Assembly (NCBI RefSeq): GCF_028548475.1
Contig: NZ_JAQQLE010000010.1
Location: 62,001-126,000 of the forward strand
Reading direction: 5' to 3'
DNA from: Vogesella margarita
GTDB taxonomy: Bacteria > Pseudomonadota > Gammaproteobacteria > Burkholderiales > Chromobacteriaceae
Length of the DNA stretch: 64,000 bases
Both the position numbers and the translations under genes were made by a program. The notes under the pieces were generated by a model that saw only the letters and a program-made list of their open reading frames with translations, made no database searches and was not told the DNA's origin. Below, piece after piece: positions 16,581 through 25,812 of this stretch (the stretch's first letter is position 1; each line of letters begins with the position of its first letter).

Positions 16581-19034
16581 TCAGAAGATCAGCCGCTGCA
16601 GCAATTTGTCATCATGCTGCTCAAGTTTCATGTCGAAATCATCGACCATGATCACGTCGCGCTTCAGCTTGCGCGCACGCGTCACGGCGTCGAATTCCTG
16701 TTGCGTAATCTGGCCGGACTGCAAGGCCTCCGCCAGCCGCTCGCGCGCGGTGACAGTCTTGAACTTGCCATCCCGCCCCAGTTTGCGCAACTTCTGTTCC
16801 AGCGGCTCGGTCTCCAGCATCGCCTTCAGCGCCGGCTCCAGCACGCCGACCGGATCCGATTCGTCGCTCGGCGCGAAGATACCACGGGTCAAACGCTCGC
16901 GTGTCGGACCCAGCTCCATCAGCAGCCGCGCCACCTTGGTGCCGGTGTGGTCGCTGGCCGGCTTCAGCGTCAGCCCCCACGGGAAAATCACCTTGCGCAG
17001 GATTGCGGCCAACGTGCGGCTCGGCAGGTTTGCGAGGAAGCCGTCCATCGCCTGCTGCAGGTCGTACAGCGCATTCTCCACCGCCCACTGCAGCACCGGT
17101 AGGTCTTCCTTCGGCGCACCGTCACGTTCGAAGCGCTTCAGGCAGGCAGAGGCGATGTACAGGTTGGACAGCATGTCACCCAGCCGCGCCGACAGCTTCT
17201 CGCGGAACTTCAGGCTGCCCCCCAGGCTGAACATCGCCATGTCGGACAGCAGCGCAAAGGCGCTGGAGAAACGCGTCAGCTGCTTGTAGTAGGCGGCCAC
17301 TTCGCCGCCTTTCGGGCTGCCGACCAGCTTGGCGCCGGTCAGGCCCATCCACAGCGAGCGGAACACGTTGCTGATCACGAAGTTGATGTGGCCGGTGATG
17401 GCCTTGTCGAATTCGGCGGCGTCATTGCTCATCGCCGCTTTCATCTCGCGCAGCACGAAGGGATGGCAGCGGATTGCGCCCTGCCCGTAGATGATCATCG
17501 AACGGGTCAGGATGTTGGCGCCTTCCACCGTGATCGCGATCGGGATCGCCTGGTAGGCACGCGCCAGGTAGTTGCGCGGCCCCAGCACCACAGCCTTGCC
17601 GCCATGGATGTCCATCGCGTCGTTCAGCGTTTTGCGCATGCGCTCGGTATTGTGATATTTCAGCACCGCGGACAGCACCGACGGTTTTTCGCCGATATCG
17701 AGGCCCGTCAGTGCCAGATCCTGCGACGCTTCCATCTGGTAGGTGAAGCCGCCGATGCGCGCCATCGCCTCGTCCACGCCCTCGAACTTGCCGATGGACA
17801 GGCCGAACTGGTCGCGGATGCGGGCATAGGCGCCGGTAGTGTAGGTTGCCACCTTGCCGGAGGCCACCGACATCGCCGGCAGCGAGATGCAGCGCCCTAC
17901 CGACAGGCACTCGACCAGCATACGCCAGCCCTGGCCGGCGTAGTCGCGGCCGCCGATGATCCACTCCAGGGGAATGAACACGTCTTTACCCCAGGTCGGG
18001 CCGTTCATGAAGGCGGCACCGCCAGGGAAGTGGCGACGGCCAATGCAGACGCCCTCGTGCTCGGTCGGCACCAACGCGCAGGTGATGCCGATGTCTTCCT
18101 TGTCGCCCAGCAGGTGATCCGGGTCGTACATCTTGAACGCGAGGCCAAGGATGGTGGCGACCGGCGCCAGCGTGATCCAGCGCTTTTCCCAGCTCACGCG
18201 CAGGCCGAGTACGTCGTCAAAACGTTGGCCGCTGCGCGGATCGGTGTAGCTGCCGCGGCAGACGATGCCGTAGTCGGGGATGGCACCGGCGTCCGAGCCG
18301 GCGTAGGGGCTGGTCAGCGCGAAGCACGGCACTTCCACGCCCTTGGCCAGACGCGGCAGGTAGTAGTCTTTCTGCGCCTCGGTGCCGTAGTGCTGCAGCA
18401 GCTCGCCCGGGCCGAGCGAGTTCGGCACCATCACCGATACCGCCGCGGTGCCGCCACGGGTGGCAATCTTGGTGACCACCTTGGCGTGCGCGTAGTTGGA
18501 GAACTCCAGACCGCCGTACTTCTTCTTGACGATCATGCCGAGGAAGCCATTGTCCTTGATGAACTGCCATACTTCCGGCGGCAGGTCCTTCAGCTCGTGG
18601 GTGATCTTCCAGTCATCGACCATCTTGCACAGCTGCTCGGTCGGGCCATCCAGAAACGCCTGCTCTTCAGCAGTCAGTTTCGGATCCGGGAAGGACAGCA
18701 GACGATTCCAGTCCGGCTTGCCGGAGAACAGGTCGCGATCCCACCACACGGTACCGGCGTTGATCGCCTCCTGCTCGGTCTGAGACATCGCAGGGGTGAT
18801 TTTCTTGAAGACGGAGAATACCGGGCCGGTGAACACGGCGCGGCGCAGCGGCACCAGATTCAGAACCAGCGCGATGACAGCAAACAGCGCCCACAGCGCA
18901 AGCGGGACCTGGCAGCCCCAGACTGGCTGCAGGCTGGCAAGCCAGCCCGCGATGACGACAGTCCACGCCAGAACGGGGGCGCGGAAATACGCGAGCGCCC
19001 CGAGCAGCAGGATCAGAACAATAGCAGAAGACAT
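16581..19034 (-). CDS. fadE: Acyl-CoA dehydrogenase, FadE type
   Basis: An 817-residue FAD enzyme for the first step of beta-oxidation, equal in length to E. coli FadE (814). It has two N-terminal membrane segments (residues 1-25 and 40-62), as in FadE. The acyl-CoA dehydrogenase core includes KKKYGGLEFSNYAHAKVVTKIATRGGTAAVSVMVPNSLGPGELL and ALTSPYAGSDAGAIPDYG. A long FadE-specific C-terminal domain follows. An exact dispersed motif copy lies at 18221. It starts 34 bases after the tetR gene on the same strand, so the two are probably co-transcribed and controlled by that regulator. Confidence 0.95.
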   Translation of the reverse strand: MSSAIVLILLLGALAYFRAPVLAWTVVIAGWLASLQPVWGCQVPLALWALFAVIALVLNLVPLRRAVFTGPVFSVFKKITPAMSQTEQEAINAGTVWWDRDLFSGKPDWNRLLSFPDPKLTAEEQAFLDGPTEQLCKMVDDWKITHELKDLPPEVWQFIKDNGFLGMIVKKKYGGLEFSNYAHAKVVTKIATRGGTAAVSVMVPNSLGPGELLQHYGTEAQKDYYLPRLAKGVEVPCFALTSPYAGSDAGAIPDYGIVCRGSYTDPRSGQRFDDVLGLRVSWEKRWITLAPVATILGLAFKMYDPDHLLGDKEDIGITCALVPTEHEGVCIGRRHFPGGAAFMNGPTWGKDVFIPLEWIIGGRDYAGQGWRMLVECLSVGRCISLPAMSVASGKVATYTTGAYARIRDQFGLSIGKFEGVDEAMARIGGFTYQMEASQDLALTGLDIGEKPSVLSAVLKYHNTERMRKTLNDAMDIHGGKAVVLGPRNYLARAYQAIPIAITVEGANILTRSMIIYGQGAIRCHPFVLREMKAAMSNDAAEFDKAITGHINFVISNVFRSLWMGLTGAKLVGSPKGGEVAAYYKQLTRFSSAFALLSDMAMFSLGGSLKFREKLSARLGDMLSNLYIASACLKRFERDGAPKEDLPVLQWAVENALYDLQQAMDGFLANLPSRTLAAILRKVIFPWGLTLKPASDHTGTKVARLLMELGPTRERLTRGIFAPSDESDPVGVLEPALKAMLETEPLEQKLRKLGRDGKFKTVTARERLAEALQSGQITQQEFDAVTRARKLKRDVIMVDDFDMKLEQHDDKLLQRLIF

Positions 19035-19068
19035 TATGGTTACCCTCGTGTTGACCTCGTGGAGTCAA

Positions 19069-19755
19069 TCAGACGGGCGCCGTCAACCCCGCTACGACGA
19101 AAGGCACCAGGTGCTTGACGACCATGTCCGGGTCACGGGCGGAAACCACCTGACTGCGGACGAAGATCTTCAGCACATCATTACCGGCGAAGGCATTGAA
19201 CATCACGCCAAAGGCAAAGTGCATGCGCCAAGCAATGTCTTCGGTTTCAAACTGCGGCAAAGCTGCCTGGAAGGCACTGCTGTAACGCTGTACAAACACG
19301 CTGTACTGCTGGTTCAGTGCCTCGCGCAGCAGGCGGTGGTTTTCCACCAGCGTGCGCGACATCAGCCGGACAAACAGCGCCCCGCCCTTGGTCGGGTCTT
19401 TCGACAACATCAGGCAGGGCTTGATGAAGGTCAGCACCAGCGCCTCGGCGGTCAGGGCTTGCCCGGATTGTTCCAGCGCGTCGAGCTCGGCCAGACAGGC
19501 GGCCACAAACGGGCCGATCCTGCGCATGAACACCGATTCGAACAGCGCATCCTTTGAACCGAAGTGGTAGTTCACAGCGGCCAGGTTGACTTCGGCCTGC
19601 TGTGTGATCATGCGAAGTGAGGTAGCTTCAAAGCCGTGCTCGACAAACAGCCGCTCGGCAACATCGAGAATCCGAGTTGCGGTATCGGGTTTGTTCACTT
19701 CCATGTCGTCTTGCACTTTCATCGGATTGAGTAATTGCGTCGCCTTGTCCATCAT
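19069..19755 (-). CDS. TetR-family regulator, probable fatty-acid repressor
   Basis: A 228-residue TetR regulator. The DNA-binding helix-turn-helix is in ATRILDVAERLFVEHGFEATSLRMITQQAEVNLAAVNYHFGSKDALFESVF (residues about 25-75), with the typical NYHFGSK turn. The C-terminal ligand domain resembles the PsrA/FadR-like TetR_C group. Its position first in the tetR-fadE unit, next to fadL, fadN-fadA and a thioesterase, suggests it senses acyl-CoA. A GAAAC-N4-GTTTT site lies 20 bp upstream, so it probably represses itself. The start is uncertain: ATGs at 19755, 19722 and 19704 are all in frame and none has a strong RBS. Confidence 0.85.
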   Translation of the reverse strand: MMDKATQLLNPMKVQDDMEVNKPDTATRILDVAERLFVEHGFEATSLRMITQQAEVNLAAVNYHFGSKDALFESVFMRRIGPFVAACLAELDALEQSGQALTAEALVLTFIKPCLMLSKDPTKGGALFVRLMSRTLVENHRLLREALNQQYSVFVQRYSSAFQAALPQFETEDIAWRMHFAFGVMFNAFAGNDVLKIFVRSQVVSARDPDMVVKHLVPFVVAGLTAPV

Positions 19756-19774
19756 GATTTTAGAACAAGCGTTT

Positions 19775-19788
19775 GAAACTTACGTTTT
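19775..19788. promoter_or_regulatory. Fatty-acid operator candidate upstream of tetR-fadE
   Basis: GAAACTTACGTTTT, 20 bp before the tetR start, fits GAAAC-N4-GTTT and suggests autoregulation. Confidence 0.55.
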
Positions 19789-19840
19789 AAATTGATGCCT
19801 GTCAAGAAATGCATTCCTGAAGCCTCCCGCGGTAAACACA

Positions 19841-19874
19841 AGTAAAACGGCAGTCCTTAGTCTAGACTGCCGTT
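19841..19874 (-). terminator. Rho-independent terminator after metZ
   Basis: aacggcagtc / gactgccgtt, perfect 10-bp stem with a 9-base loop, then TTTTACT on the minus strand. Confidence 0.85.
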
Positions 19875-19879
19875 CGATT

Positions 19880-19893
19880 GAAACAAACGTTTT
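19880..19893. promoter_or_regulatory. Second GAAAC-N4-GTTT site near tetR
   Basis: GAAACAAACGTTTT lies between the metZ stop and its terminator, about 125 bp upstream of tetR. It may be an auxiliary operator or chance; its position before a terminator argues against a simple promoter site. Confidence 0.3.
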
Positions 19894-19896
19894 TTA

Positions 19897-21078
19897 TTAC
19901 AAGCCTCTAGCGAGATCCGCCTTCAGGTCATCGACGTGCTCCAGACCGACGGCAACCCGCAACAGTCCCTCACTGATGCCGGCACGCGCGCGCGCCTCCG
20001 GCGTGATGCGTGCGTGGGTGGTCGATGCCGGATGGGTCAGCGTGGTCTTGACGTCGCCGAGGTTGGCGGTGCGCGAAATGACCTGCACCGCGTCCACCAC
20101 CCGCCAGGCCGCTTCGCGCCCACCCTTGATCTCGAACGACACCACCGCCCCGCCGCTGCGCTGCTGCTTTTGCGCCAGCGCAAATTGCGGGTGGCTCTCC
20201 AGCCCAGGGTAGAACACGCGCGCCACCGACGGTTGCTGTTCCAGCCAGCGCGCCAGTTCGAGCGCGTTGGCGGAATGCTTTTCCATGCGCAGGTGCAACG
20301 TTTCCAGACCGGACAACAGTACCCAGGCATTGAATGCCGCCAGGGTCGGGCCGGCGGTGCGCACGTGCAGGTAGATCTGCTCGATCAGCTTGTCGTTGCC
20401 GACCACCGCGCCGCCCAGCACCCGGCCGTGGCCATCGAGGTACTTGGTGGCGGAGTGCACCACCAGATCGGCGCCCAGTTGCAGCGGCTGCTGCAGTGCC
20501 GGCGAACAGAAGCAATTGTCGACCACCAGCAAGGCGCCGGCTTCATGCGCGATGGCGGCGACAGCGGCAATATCGGCCAGCTCGGTGAGCGGGTTGGACG
20601 GCGTTTCCAGGAAGAACACCTTGGTATTGGGCTTCACCGCCGCCCGCCACGCTTCCGGATCGGCAGCATCGACATAGGTCGTCTCGATATTGAACTTGCC
20701 GAGAATGCCGTTGAACAGGTTGATGGTGGAGCCGAACAGGCTCTGCGACGACACTACGTGATCGCCGGCCTTGAGCAGGGTCAGCATGGTGGCCTGGATC
20801 GCGGCCATACCGCTGGCGGTGGCAATCGCGCGCTCGCCGCCTTCCATTGCGGCCAACCTTTGCTGAAAGGCGCTGACGGTCGGATTGGTAAAACGGGAGT
20901 AGGTGTAGCCTTCGATCTCGCCCATGAACATGGCGGCGGCCTGGGCGGCCGTATCAAAGGTGAAGCTGGAGGTCAGGTGCAGGCTCTGGCTGTGTTCGCG
21001 GTATTCGCTGGTTTCGCGGCCGGCACGGATGGCCAGCGTCTCGGGATGCAAGGGGGGACAGGTGTCTTCGCGCGACAT
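19897..21078 (-). CDS. metZ: O-succinylhomoserine sulfhydrylase
   Basis: A 393-residue PLP enzyme of the Cys/Met metabolism family that makes homocysteine from O-succinylhomoserine and sulfide. The PLP lysine is in HSATKYLDGHGR, PLP-contact residues in YTYSRFTNPTV, and TPSNPL near residue 165. The start ATG 21078 with GAGAG upstream gives the family's usual N-terminus (PLHPETLAIRAGRE). It follows purF, as in the pseudomonad folC-dedD-cvpA-purF-metZ order, but a terminator hairpin at 21123-21153 separates them. An exact motif copy is inside at 20849. Confidence 0.95.
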   Translation of the reverse strand: MSREDTCPPLHPETLAIRAGRETSEYREHSQSLHLTSSFTFDTAAQAAAMFMGEIEGYTYSRFTNPTVSAFQQRLAAMEGGERAIATASGMAAIQATMLTLLKAGDHVVSSQSLFGSTINLFNGILGKFNIETTYVDAADPEAWRAAVKPNTKVFFLETPSNPLTELADIAAVAAIAHEAGALLVVDNCFCSPALQQPLQLGADLVVHSATKYLDGHGRVLGGAVVGNDKLIEQIYLHVRTAGPTLAAFNAWVLLSGLETLHLRMEKHSANALELARWLEQQPSVARVFYPGLESHPQFALAQKQQRSGGAVVSFEIKGGREAAWRVVDAVQVISRTANLGDVKTTLTHPASTTHARITPEARARAGISEGLLRVAVGLEHVDDLKADLARGL

Positions 21079-21122
21079 GGTGGGCTCTCGTACGGCGTAT
21101 GGCTGAAAGACTTTCAACAATA

Positions 21123-21153
21123 ACAAGGGTTGGCCGCAACAGCCAACCCTTGT
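21123..21153 (-). terminator. Terminator hairpin after purF built from a variant motif
   Basis: acaagggttggc / gccaacccttgt is a perfect 12-bp stem with a 7-base loop, and the minus strand continues TATTGTTG. The left arm continues into ggttggccgcaa, one base from the dispersed motif. Confidence 0.75.
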
Positions 21154-21167
21154 CGTTATATAGAAAT

Positions 21168-22712
21168 TCAGATCAGGTTTTGTTCGGCAACATTCAGGTT
21201 GAGGTCAACCATCTGGTTGCTGCTGTCTTCCTCTTTCTGCTCGCTGGCCGCCTTGCCCTTCTTGCGTGCTGCCTCGATGGCGTCCAGATAGGCTTCGTTG
21301 ATGTCGCCGGTGATGTAGCAACCGCTGAAGCAGGACGCCTCGAACACGTTCAGCTCGCGATTCAGGCCCTGCACCGCCTGCTCCAGCGCTTCCAGCTCCT
21401 GGTAGATCACCGCATCGGCACCGATCTCGGCGGCGATCTGCGTGTCGTTGCGGCCGGTCGCCAGCAGCTCGGCACGGGTCGGCATGTCGATGCCGTACAC
21501 GTTGGGGAAGCGTACCGCCGGCGCTGCCGAGGCGAAGTACACCTTCTTGGCGCCGGAATCGCGCGCCATCTGCACGATTTCCTTGGAGGTGGTGCCGCGC
21601 ACGATGGAATCGTCCACCAGCAGCACGTTGCGGCCGGCAAATTCCAGCGGTACCGGGTTCAGCTTCTGGCGCACCGACTTCTTGCGCACCGCCTGCCCCG
21701 GCATGATGAAGGTGCGGCCGATATAGCGGTTCTTGATGAAGCCTTCGCGGTACGGCAGGCCCAGCGCGCTGGCCAGCTGCATCGCGCTCTGGCGGCTGGA
21801 ATCCGGAATCGGGATCACCACGTCGATGTCGATGTCCGCGTACTGGCGGCGGATCTTCTCGGCCAGCATCTCGCCCATCACCAGACGCGACTGGTAGACC
21901 GACACGCCGTCGATCACCGAATCCGGACGTGCAAAGTACACGTACTCGAACAGGCACGGTGCCAGCTGGGTGTTTTCGGCACAGACACGCGCCTGCATGT
22001 CGCCGTCGAAGGTGACGTACACGCACTCGCCCGGCTGCACGTCGCGCAGCACCTTGAAGCCGGAGCAGTCCAGCGCCACCGATTCGGAGGCGAACATGTA
22101 CTCGGCCTTGCCGTCGACCTCGGTGGCACCCATCACCATCGGGCGGATACCGTGCGGATCGCGGAACGCCACCAGTCCGTAACCGGCGATCATCGCCACC
22201 ACGGCGTAGGCACCCTTGACGCGGCGGTGTACCGCCTCGACCGCACCGAATACCGCATCCGCGGTCAGCGTCGCGTTCTCGACGCGGGCCGCAATCTCGT
22301 GCGCAAACACGTTGAGCAGCACTTCCGAATCGGAATTGGTGTTGATATGGCGCAGGTCATTGCGGTACATGTCCTGCTTCAGCTCGTCGGTATTGGTCAG
22401 GTTGCCGTTGTGCGCCAGCACGATACCGAACGGCGAGTTGACATAGAACGGCTGCGCCTCGGCCAGGCTGGATGCCGAGCCGGCTGTGGGGTAGCGCACA
22501 TGACCAATGCCTGCATTACCGAACAGCGAGCGCATATTGCGGGTGCGGAACACGTCCCGCACCAGGCCGCTGCCCTTGTGCATGTGAAAGGTCTTGCCAT
22601 TGGCCGTAACAATCCCGGCTGCGTCCTGACCACGGTGCTGCAACAATTGCAAACCGTCATACAACAGCTGGTTTACGGGCGACTGACCCACCACCCCCAA
22701 AATTCCACACAT
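21168..22712 (-). CDS. purF: Amidophosphoribosyltransferase
   Basis: A 514-residue enzyme for the first committed step of purine synthesis (PRPP plus glutamine to phosphoribosylamine). It starts MCGILGVVG, where Cys2 becomes the N-terminal nucleophile of the glutaminase domain. RHINTNSDSEVLLNVFAHE and the PRPP-binding loop VLLVDDSIVRGTTSKEIV are present. The C-terminal tail is acidic and Gln-rich (EQKEEDSSNQ). It lies 72 bases downstream of cvpA, the classical arrangement. Confidence 0.98.
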   Translation of the reverse strand: MCGILGVVGQSPVNQLLYDGLQLLQHRGQDAAGIVTANGKTFHMHKGSGLVRDVFRTRNMRSLFGNAGIGHVRYPTAGSASSLAEAQPFYVNSPFGIVLAHNGNLTNTDELKQDMYRNDLRHINTNSDSEVLLNVFAHEIAARVENATLTADAVFGAVEAVHRRVKGAYAVVAMIAGYGLVAFRDPHGIRPMVMGATEVDGKAEYMFASESVALDCSGFKVLRDVQPGECVYVTFDGDMQARVCAENTQLAPCLFEYVYFARPDSVIDGVSVYQSRLVMGEMLAEKIRRQYADIDIDVVIPIPDSSRQSAMQLASALGLPYREGFIKNRYIGRTFIMPGQAVRKKSVRQKLNPVPLEFAGRNVLLVDDSIVRGTTSKEIVQMARDSGAKKVYFASAAPAVRFPNVYGIDMPTRAELLATGRNDTQIAAEIGADAVIYQELEALEQAVQGLNRELNVFEASCFSGCYITGDINEAYLDAIEAARKKGKAASEQKEEDSSNQMVDLNLNVAEQNLI

Positions 22713-22784
22713 AGCTCATCCCCAGACTACACGAGTAAAAACAAGGGGTGACAGCGGATCGCACCATCACCCCTCTTGGTACTG

Positions 22785-23276
22785 CTAAAAAAATTTCACC
22801 GCTTGCGCCAGCGTATCCGGCAGCCACGGTCGGGCTGCCAGCGCCACCGCCTCGAAAGGCTGTACCAGCAAGGCGTCGTGCCAAAAACTCTGTTGCGGCA
22901 TGGTACTCATCCCACCCAGCATTACCAGCACCGTGACCAGCAGCAGGCCACGGGCCAGGCCGAACACGACGCCAAGAAAACGGTTGACGCCCCCCAGACC
23001 GACCGCATCGATCAGCGCGGTCAGGGTGACGCGAAACAATGCGGTTGCCAGCCAAGTCAGCAACAGCAAAACCACGAAGGCGGCAATCAGCTGCAGCCCC
23101 TGGCCGGCCAATGGCATGAAGCCGGCGACCTCCGGGGCGAAACTGCGCGCCACCCAGAACGCCAGCAACCACGAACTCAGCGACAGCAGCTCGGCGGCCA
23201 GGCCGCGGAACAGCGCCACCGCCATGGAACCTAAGATGATGGCTAGAATCAGCCAGTCAAGAGCCGTCAGCATCAT
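22785..23276 (-). CDS. cvpA: CvpA family inner-membrane protein
   Basis: A 163-residue protein with four membrane segments (about 8-26, 32-50, 62-82, 100-120). The CvpA signatures LDWLILAIILGSMAVALFRGLAAELLSL and the GGVNRFLGVVFGLARG block are present. Known members are needed for colicin V production or bile tolerance, with no clear molecular role. Its ATG overlaps the stop of the SPOR gene, so translation is coupled. It precedes purF. Confidence 0.93.
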   Translation of the reverse strand: MMLTALDWLILAIILGSMAVALFRGLAAELLSLSSWLLAFWVARSFAPEVAGFMPLAGQGLQLIAAFVVLLLLTWLATALFRVTLTALIDAVGLGGVNRFLGVVFGLARGLLLVTVLVMLGGMSTMPQQSFWHDALLVQPFEAVALAARPWLPDTLAQAVKFF

Positions 23277-24067
23277 TTGGTGACAATGATTCCCGACACG
23301 CCGGCCCGTTCCAGTTTACGCAACGCGGCATCGGCTTCGGCACGGCTGCCGAACGGGCCGACACGCACCCGTGTCACCTCGCCCTTGCTGGTCTGCGCCT
23401 TGCTGAAACGGGCGGCCACGCCGGCTGAGGAGAGGCGCTGTTTCAGCGCGCTGATCTTGTCCGGATCGGACAGCGCGGCCAGCTGCACCTGGTATTTTTC
23501 GGCCGTCGCCGCGGTGGTCGCTGCGCGTGGCGCCGCCGCCTCGCGCCCTTCCAGAATCGCCATCGGGTCCGGTGCCGACTTCTTCTCTGCCACGACCGGC
23601 TCAGGCTTCTTGTCGGCCGCCTTCGGCGTCACCGGTTTCGGCTCGGCTGGTTTCGGCTCGGCTGGCTTGGGCGCGACCGGTTTCGCCTCCGCAGGCGGCA
23701 CCACCTTGGCCTGAGCGGCTGGCGCAACGGCCGGTGCCACAACGGGCACGACGGCCTGCGGACGGCTGGCCTCGGCGGCCGGCGGCGGCGCCAGCACGCT
23801 GTCTTCCGGTGGCAGCGTGGCGAGAATGTCGGTTTCCTGCGGCGCCGAGGCCGCCACGGGCGGCGCTGCGACGGGGGCAGGAACCGGTGCCGAGGCCGGC
23901 AGGCCGGAGATCTCGACCTGCTCCGGCTTCATTTCCTGCTCCGGCAGTGCGTCCAGCACATTCCACAACACGGTGGTGGCCACCAGCACCAGCACGATGG
24001 CGCCGACCAGGCGGCGGCGCGCCCGCTTGCGCAGCATCAGCAGTTCATCGTGTGCAGAAAGAGACAT
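23273..24067 (-). CDS. dedD: SPOR-domain protein (DedD-like)
   Basis: A 264-residue bitopic inner-membrane protein. It has a basic cytoplasmic N-terminus with KRARRR, one membrane segment (about 20-39), a long Pro/Ala/Lys periplasmic linker with repeated KPAEPKPAEPKP, and a C-terminal SPOR domain (about 190-264, KYQVQLAALSDPDKISALKQRL ... RVRVGPFGSRAEADAALRKL). SPOR domains bind denuded septal peptidoglycan, so it acts at the division site. It lies between folC (9-base gap) and cvpA (overlap), as in the classical DedD locus. Confidence 0.9.
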   Translation of the reverse strand: MSLSAHDELLMLRKRARRRLVGAIVLVLVATTVLWNVLDALPEQEMKPEQVEISGLPASAPVPAPVAAPPVAASAPQETDILATLPPEDSVLAPPPAAEASRPQAVVPVVAPAVAPAAQAKVVPPAEAKPVAPKPAEPKPAEPKPVTPKAADKKPEPVVAEKKSAPDPMAILEGREAAAPRAATTAATAEKYQVQLAALSDPDKISALKQRLSSAGVAARFSKAQTSKGEVTRVRVGPFGSRAEADAALRKLERAGVSGIIVTK

Positions 24068-24076
24068 CTGGCGTCC

Positions 24077-25345
24077 TCAGGCGTGATTGGTTTTCGCGGC
24101 CATCACTTCGGCGACGGTGTGGAAGGATCCGAAGACCACGATTCTATCATTCTCCCCTGCCGCCGATAAAGCCGCGCGCCACGCCTCGGCGACGCTGGCG
24201 AACGGTTTCACCTTGGCCACGCCCTGCTCATGCAGCTGGCTTGTCAATGCTGCGGCGGTTTGGCCACGCGGCATATCCAGACCGCCGACAAACCACTCGT
24301 CGAACTCGTCCTTCAGCGCCGCCACCACCGCCGGCAGGTCCTTGTCGGACAGCATTGAGAACACGGCAAAGCGGTTCTGCGCGTAGGCCATGCGCTTCAG
24401 GCTGTCCGCCAGCGCGCGGGCGGCGTGCGGATTGTGGCCGACGTCGAGTATGGTCAGCGGCCGTCCCGGCAGCACCTGGAAACGCCCCGGCCAGTCCACC
24501 TCCAGCAGGCCGCGCTTGATGGCGCCGATGCCGACCGGCAGCAGCGGGCGCAACCCTTCCAGCGCCGCCAGTGCCGCCGCGGCGTTGATCATCTGGTACT
24601 CGCCGCGCAGCGCCGGCACCGGCAAGGCGTGGCGGTGCACGTCGCCCATGTGGAACGACCACTGGTGATCGAGACGGGTGATGCCGAAATCCTTGCCCAC
24701 CAGCCGGAGATCGGCGCCAAGCTTCGCCGCATGCTCAAGCAGGCTTTGCGGCGGATTGGGGTCGGCGCAAATCGCCAGCTTGCCGGCACGGAAGATGCCG
24801 GCCTTCTCGAAGCCGACCAGCTCGCGGGTGTCGCCAAGATAGCTCTGGTGATCGAGATCGACGCTTACCACCACCGACACATCCGGCTCGAAGATGTTGA
24901 CCGCGTCGAGACGGCCGCCGAGGCCGACTTCCAGCACCGCGACATCGACCTGCTCGTCGATGAAGGTGTGCATCGCCGCCAGGGTGCCGAACTCGAAGTA
25001 GGTCAGCGTGGTGCCGCCCCGGGCTGCCTCGATGGCGGCGAAGCTCTGCACGATGCGCTCGTCGCTGACCGGCTGCATGTTGATGGCAACGCGCTCGTTG
25101 TAGCGCAGGATGTGCGGCGAGGAGTAGGTGCCGACCTTGAAGCCGGCACGCTCCAGTATGGTGGACAGCATGGCGCAGACCGAGCCCTTGCCGTTGGTGC
25201 CACCGACCAGCACCACCGGGAACGTTGGCCGCAGGCCCATCGCATCGCGCACCGCGCTGACCCGCGCCAGGCCCATGTCGATGGTGGCAGGGTGGATCGA
25301 TTCCAGATGGGAGAGCCAGTCGTTCAGGGTGTCAAAACTTGCCAT
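24077..25345 (-). CDS. folC: Folylpolyglutamate synthase / dihydrofolate synthase
   Basis: A 422-residue Mur-ligase-type enzyme that makes dihydrofolate and adds glutamate to folates. The ATP loop GGTNGKGSVCAMLSTIL is at about residues 48-64. SSPHILRYNERVAIN, VLEVGLGGRLDAVN and ILDVGHNPHAARAL are family landmarks. The length is normal. An exact motif copy is at 25221. It is second to fourth in a minus-strand run with the YgfX-like gene (6-base gap) before and dedD after. Confidence 0.96.
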   Translation of the reverse strand: MASFDTLNDWLSHLESIHPATIDMGLARVSAVRDAMGLRPTFPVVLVGGTNGKGSVCAMLSTILERAGFKVGTYSSPHILRYNERVAINMQPVSDERIVQSFAAIEAARGGTTLTYFEFGTLAAMHTFIDEQVDVAVLEVGLGGRLDAVNIFEPDVSVVVSVDLDHQSYLGDTRELVGFEKAGIFRAGKLAICADPNPPQSLLEHAAKLGADLRLVGKDFGITRLDHQWSFHMGDVHRHALPVPALRGEYQMINAAAALAALEGLRPLLPVGIGAIKRGLLEVDWPGRFQVLPGRPLTILDVGHNPHAARALADSLKRMAYAQNRFAVFSMLSDKDLPAVVAALKDEFDEWFVGGLDMPRGQTAAALTSQLHEQGVAKVKPFASVAEAWRAALSAAGENDRIVVFGSFHTVAEVMAAKTNHA

Positions 25346-25351
25346 GCTTGA

Positions 25352-25801
25352 TTACATCCGTTCGGTTTCAGGGTTGCCGGCGCCGCGGCACCAGCGCACA
25401 TAGACGCGCAACGCGCGGTGGGTGTCGGCCGGCACCGCGTCCGGCCATACCAGCAGTTTGTAGCGGCGGCCGTTGTCGTCGCTCACGCTGAGTACCACCA
25501 GCAGCGGCAACGCGATACTGGCCGGCAACAGGCTGACGCGGCAGGCCCGGCCGCCCTGCTGCAACTGCAACACGCCGCGCATGTCGACGGCAAAGCCGTC
25601 GAAGGTTGGCCGCAGCATGCCGCTCTGGCGCAGCACCTGCCAGCCGCAGCCGGCGGCCGCCAGCGCCACCACCAACGCGAGGTCACGCTCCAGAAAGGAC
25701 AGTGCCGCCAGCAGCATCAGCAGCGCCACGCCCACCAGTACGACGGCAAGGCGTGACGCCGCCAGCGTGGCGGCAAAAGGGCTGACGCGGCTAGCGTGCA
25801 T
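25352..25801 (-). CDS. YgfX-like small membrane protein
   Basis: A 149-residue protein with two adjacent membrane segments (about 17-34 and 38-54) followed by a soluble domain ending RRYKLLVWPDAVPADTHRALRVYVRW. This end matches the YgfX/CptA family C-terminus (..WPDs...d..R.LRv.lRw). YgfX proteins occur beside SdhE and have been linked to cell shape. No sdhE is seen here. The start ATG 25801 is chosen because the open frame upstream is a shadow of the next gene. It overlaps neither neighbour but is tightly packed with folC. An exact motif copy lies at 25612. Confidence 0.65.
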   Translation of the reverse strand: MHASRVSPFAATLAASRLAVVLVGVALLMLLAALSFLERDLALVVALAAAGCGWQVLRQSGMLRPTFDGFAVDMRGVLQLQQGGRACRVSLLPASIALPLLVVLSVSDDNGRRYKLLVWPDAVPADTHRALRVYVRWCRGAGNPETERM

Positions 25802-25812
25802 CGCGGCGGCGG

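Noticed and set aside
17388-19118. A 576-codon open frame opposite fadE
   Set aside because: Antisense shadow with shadow-type composition (His, Arg, Gln).
21099-22751. A 550-codon open frame opposite purF
   Set aside because: Antisense to a complete purF; no supporting start or domain.
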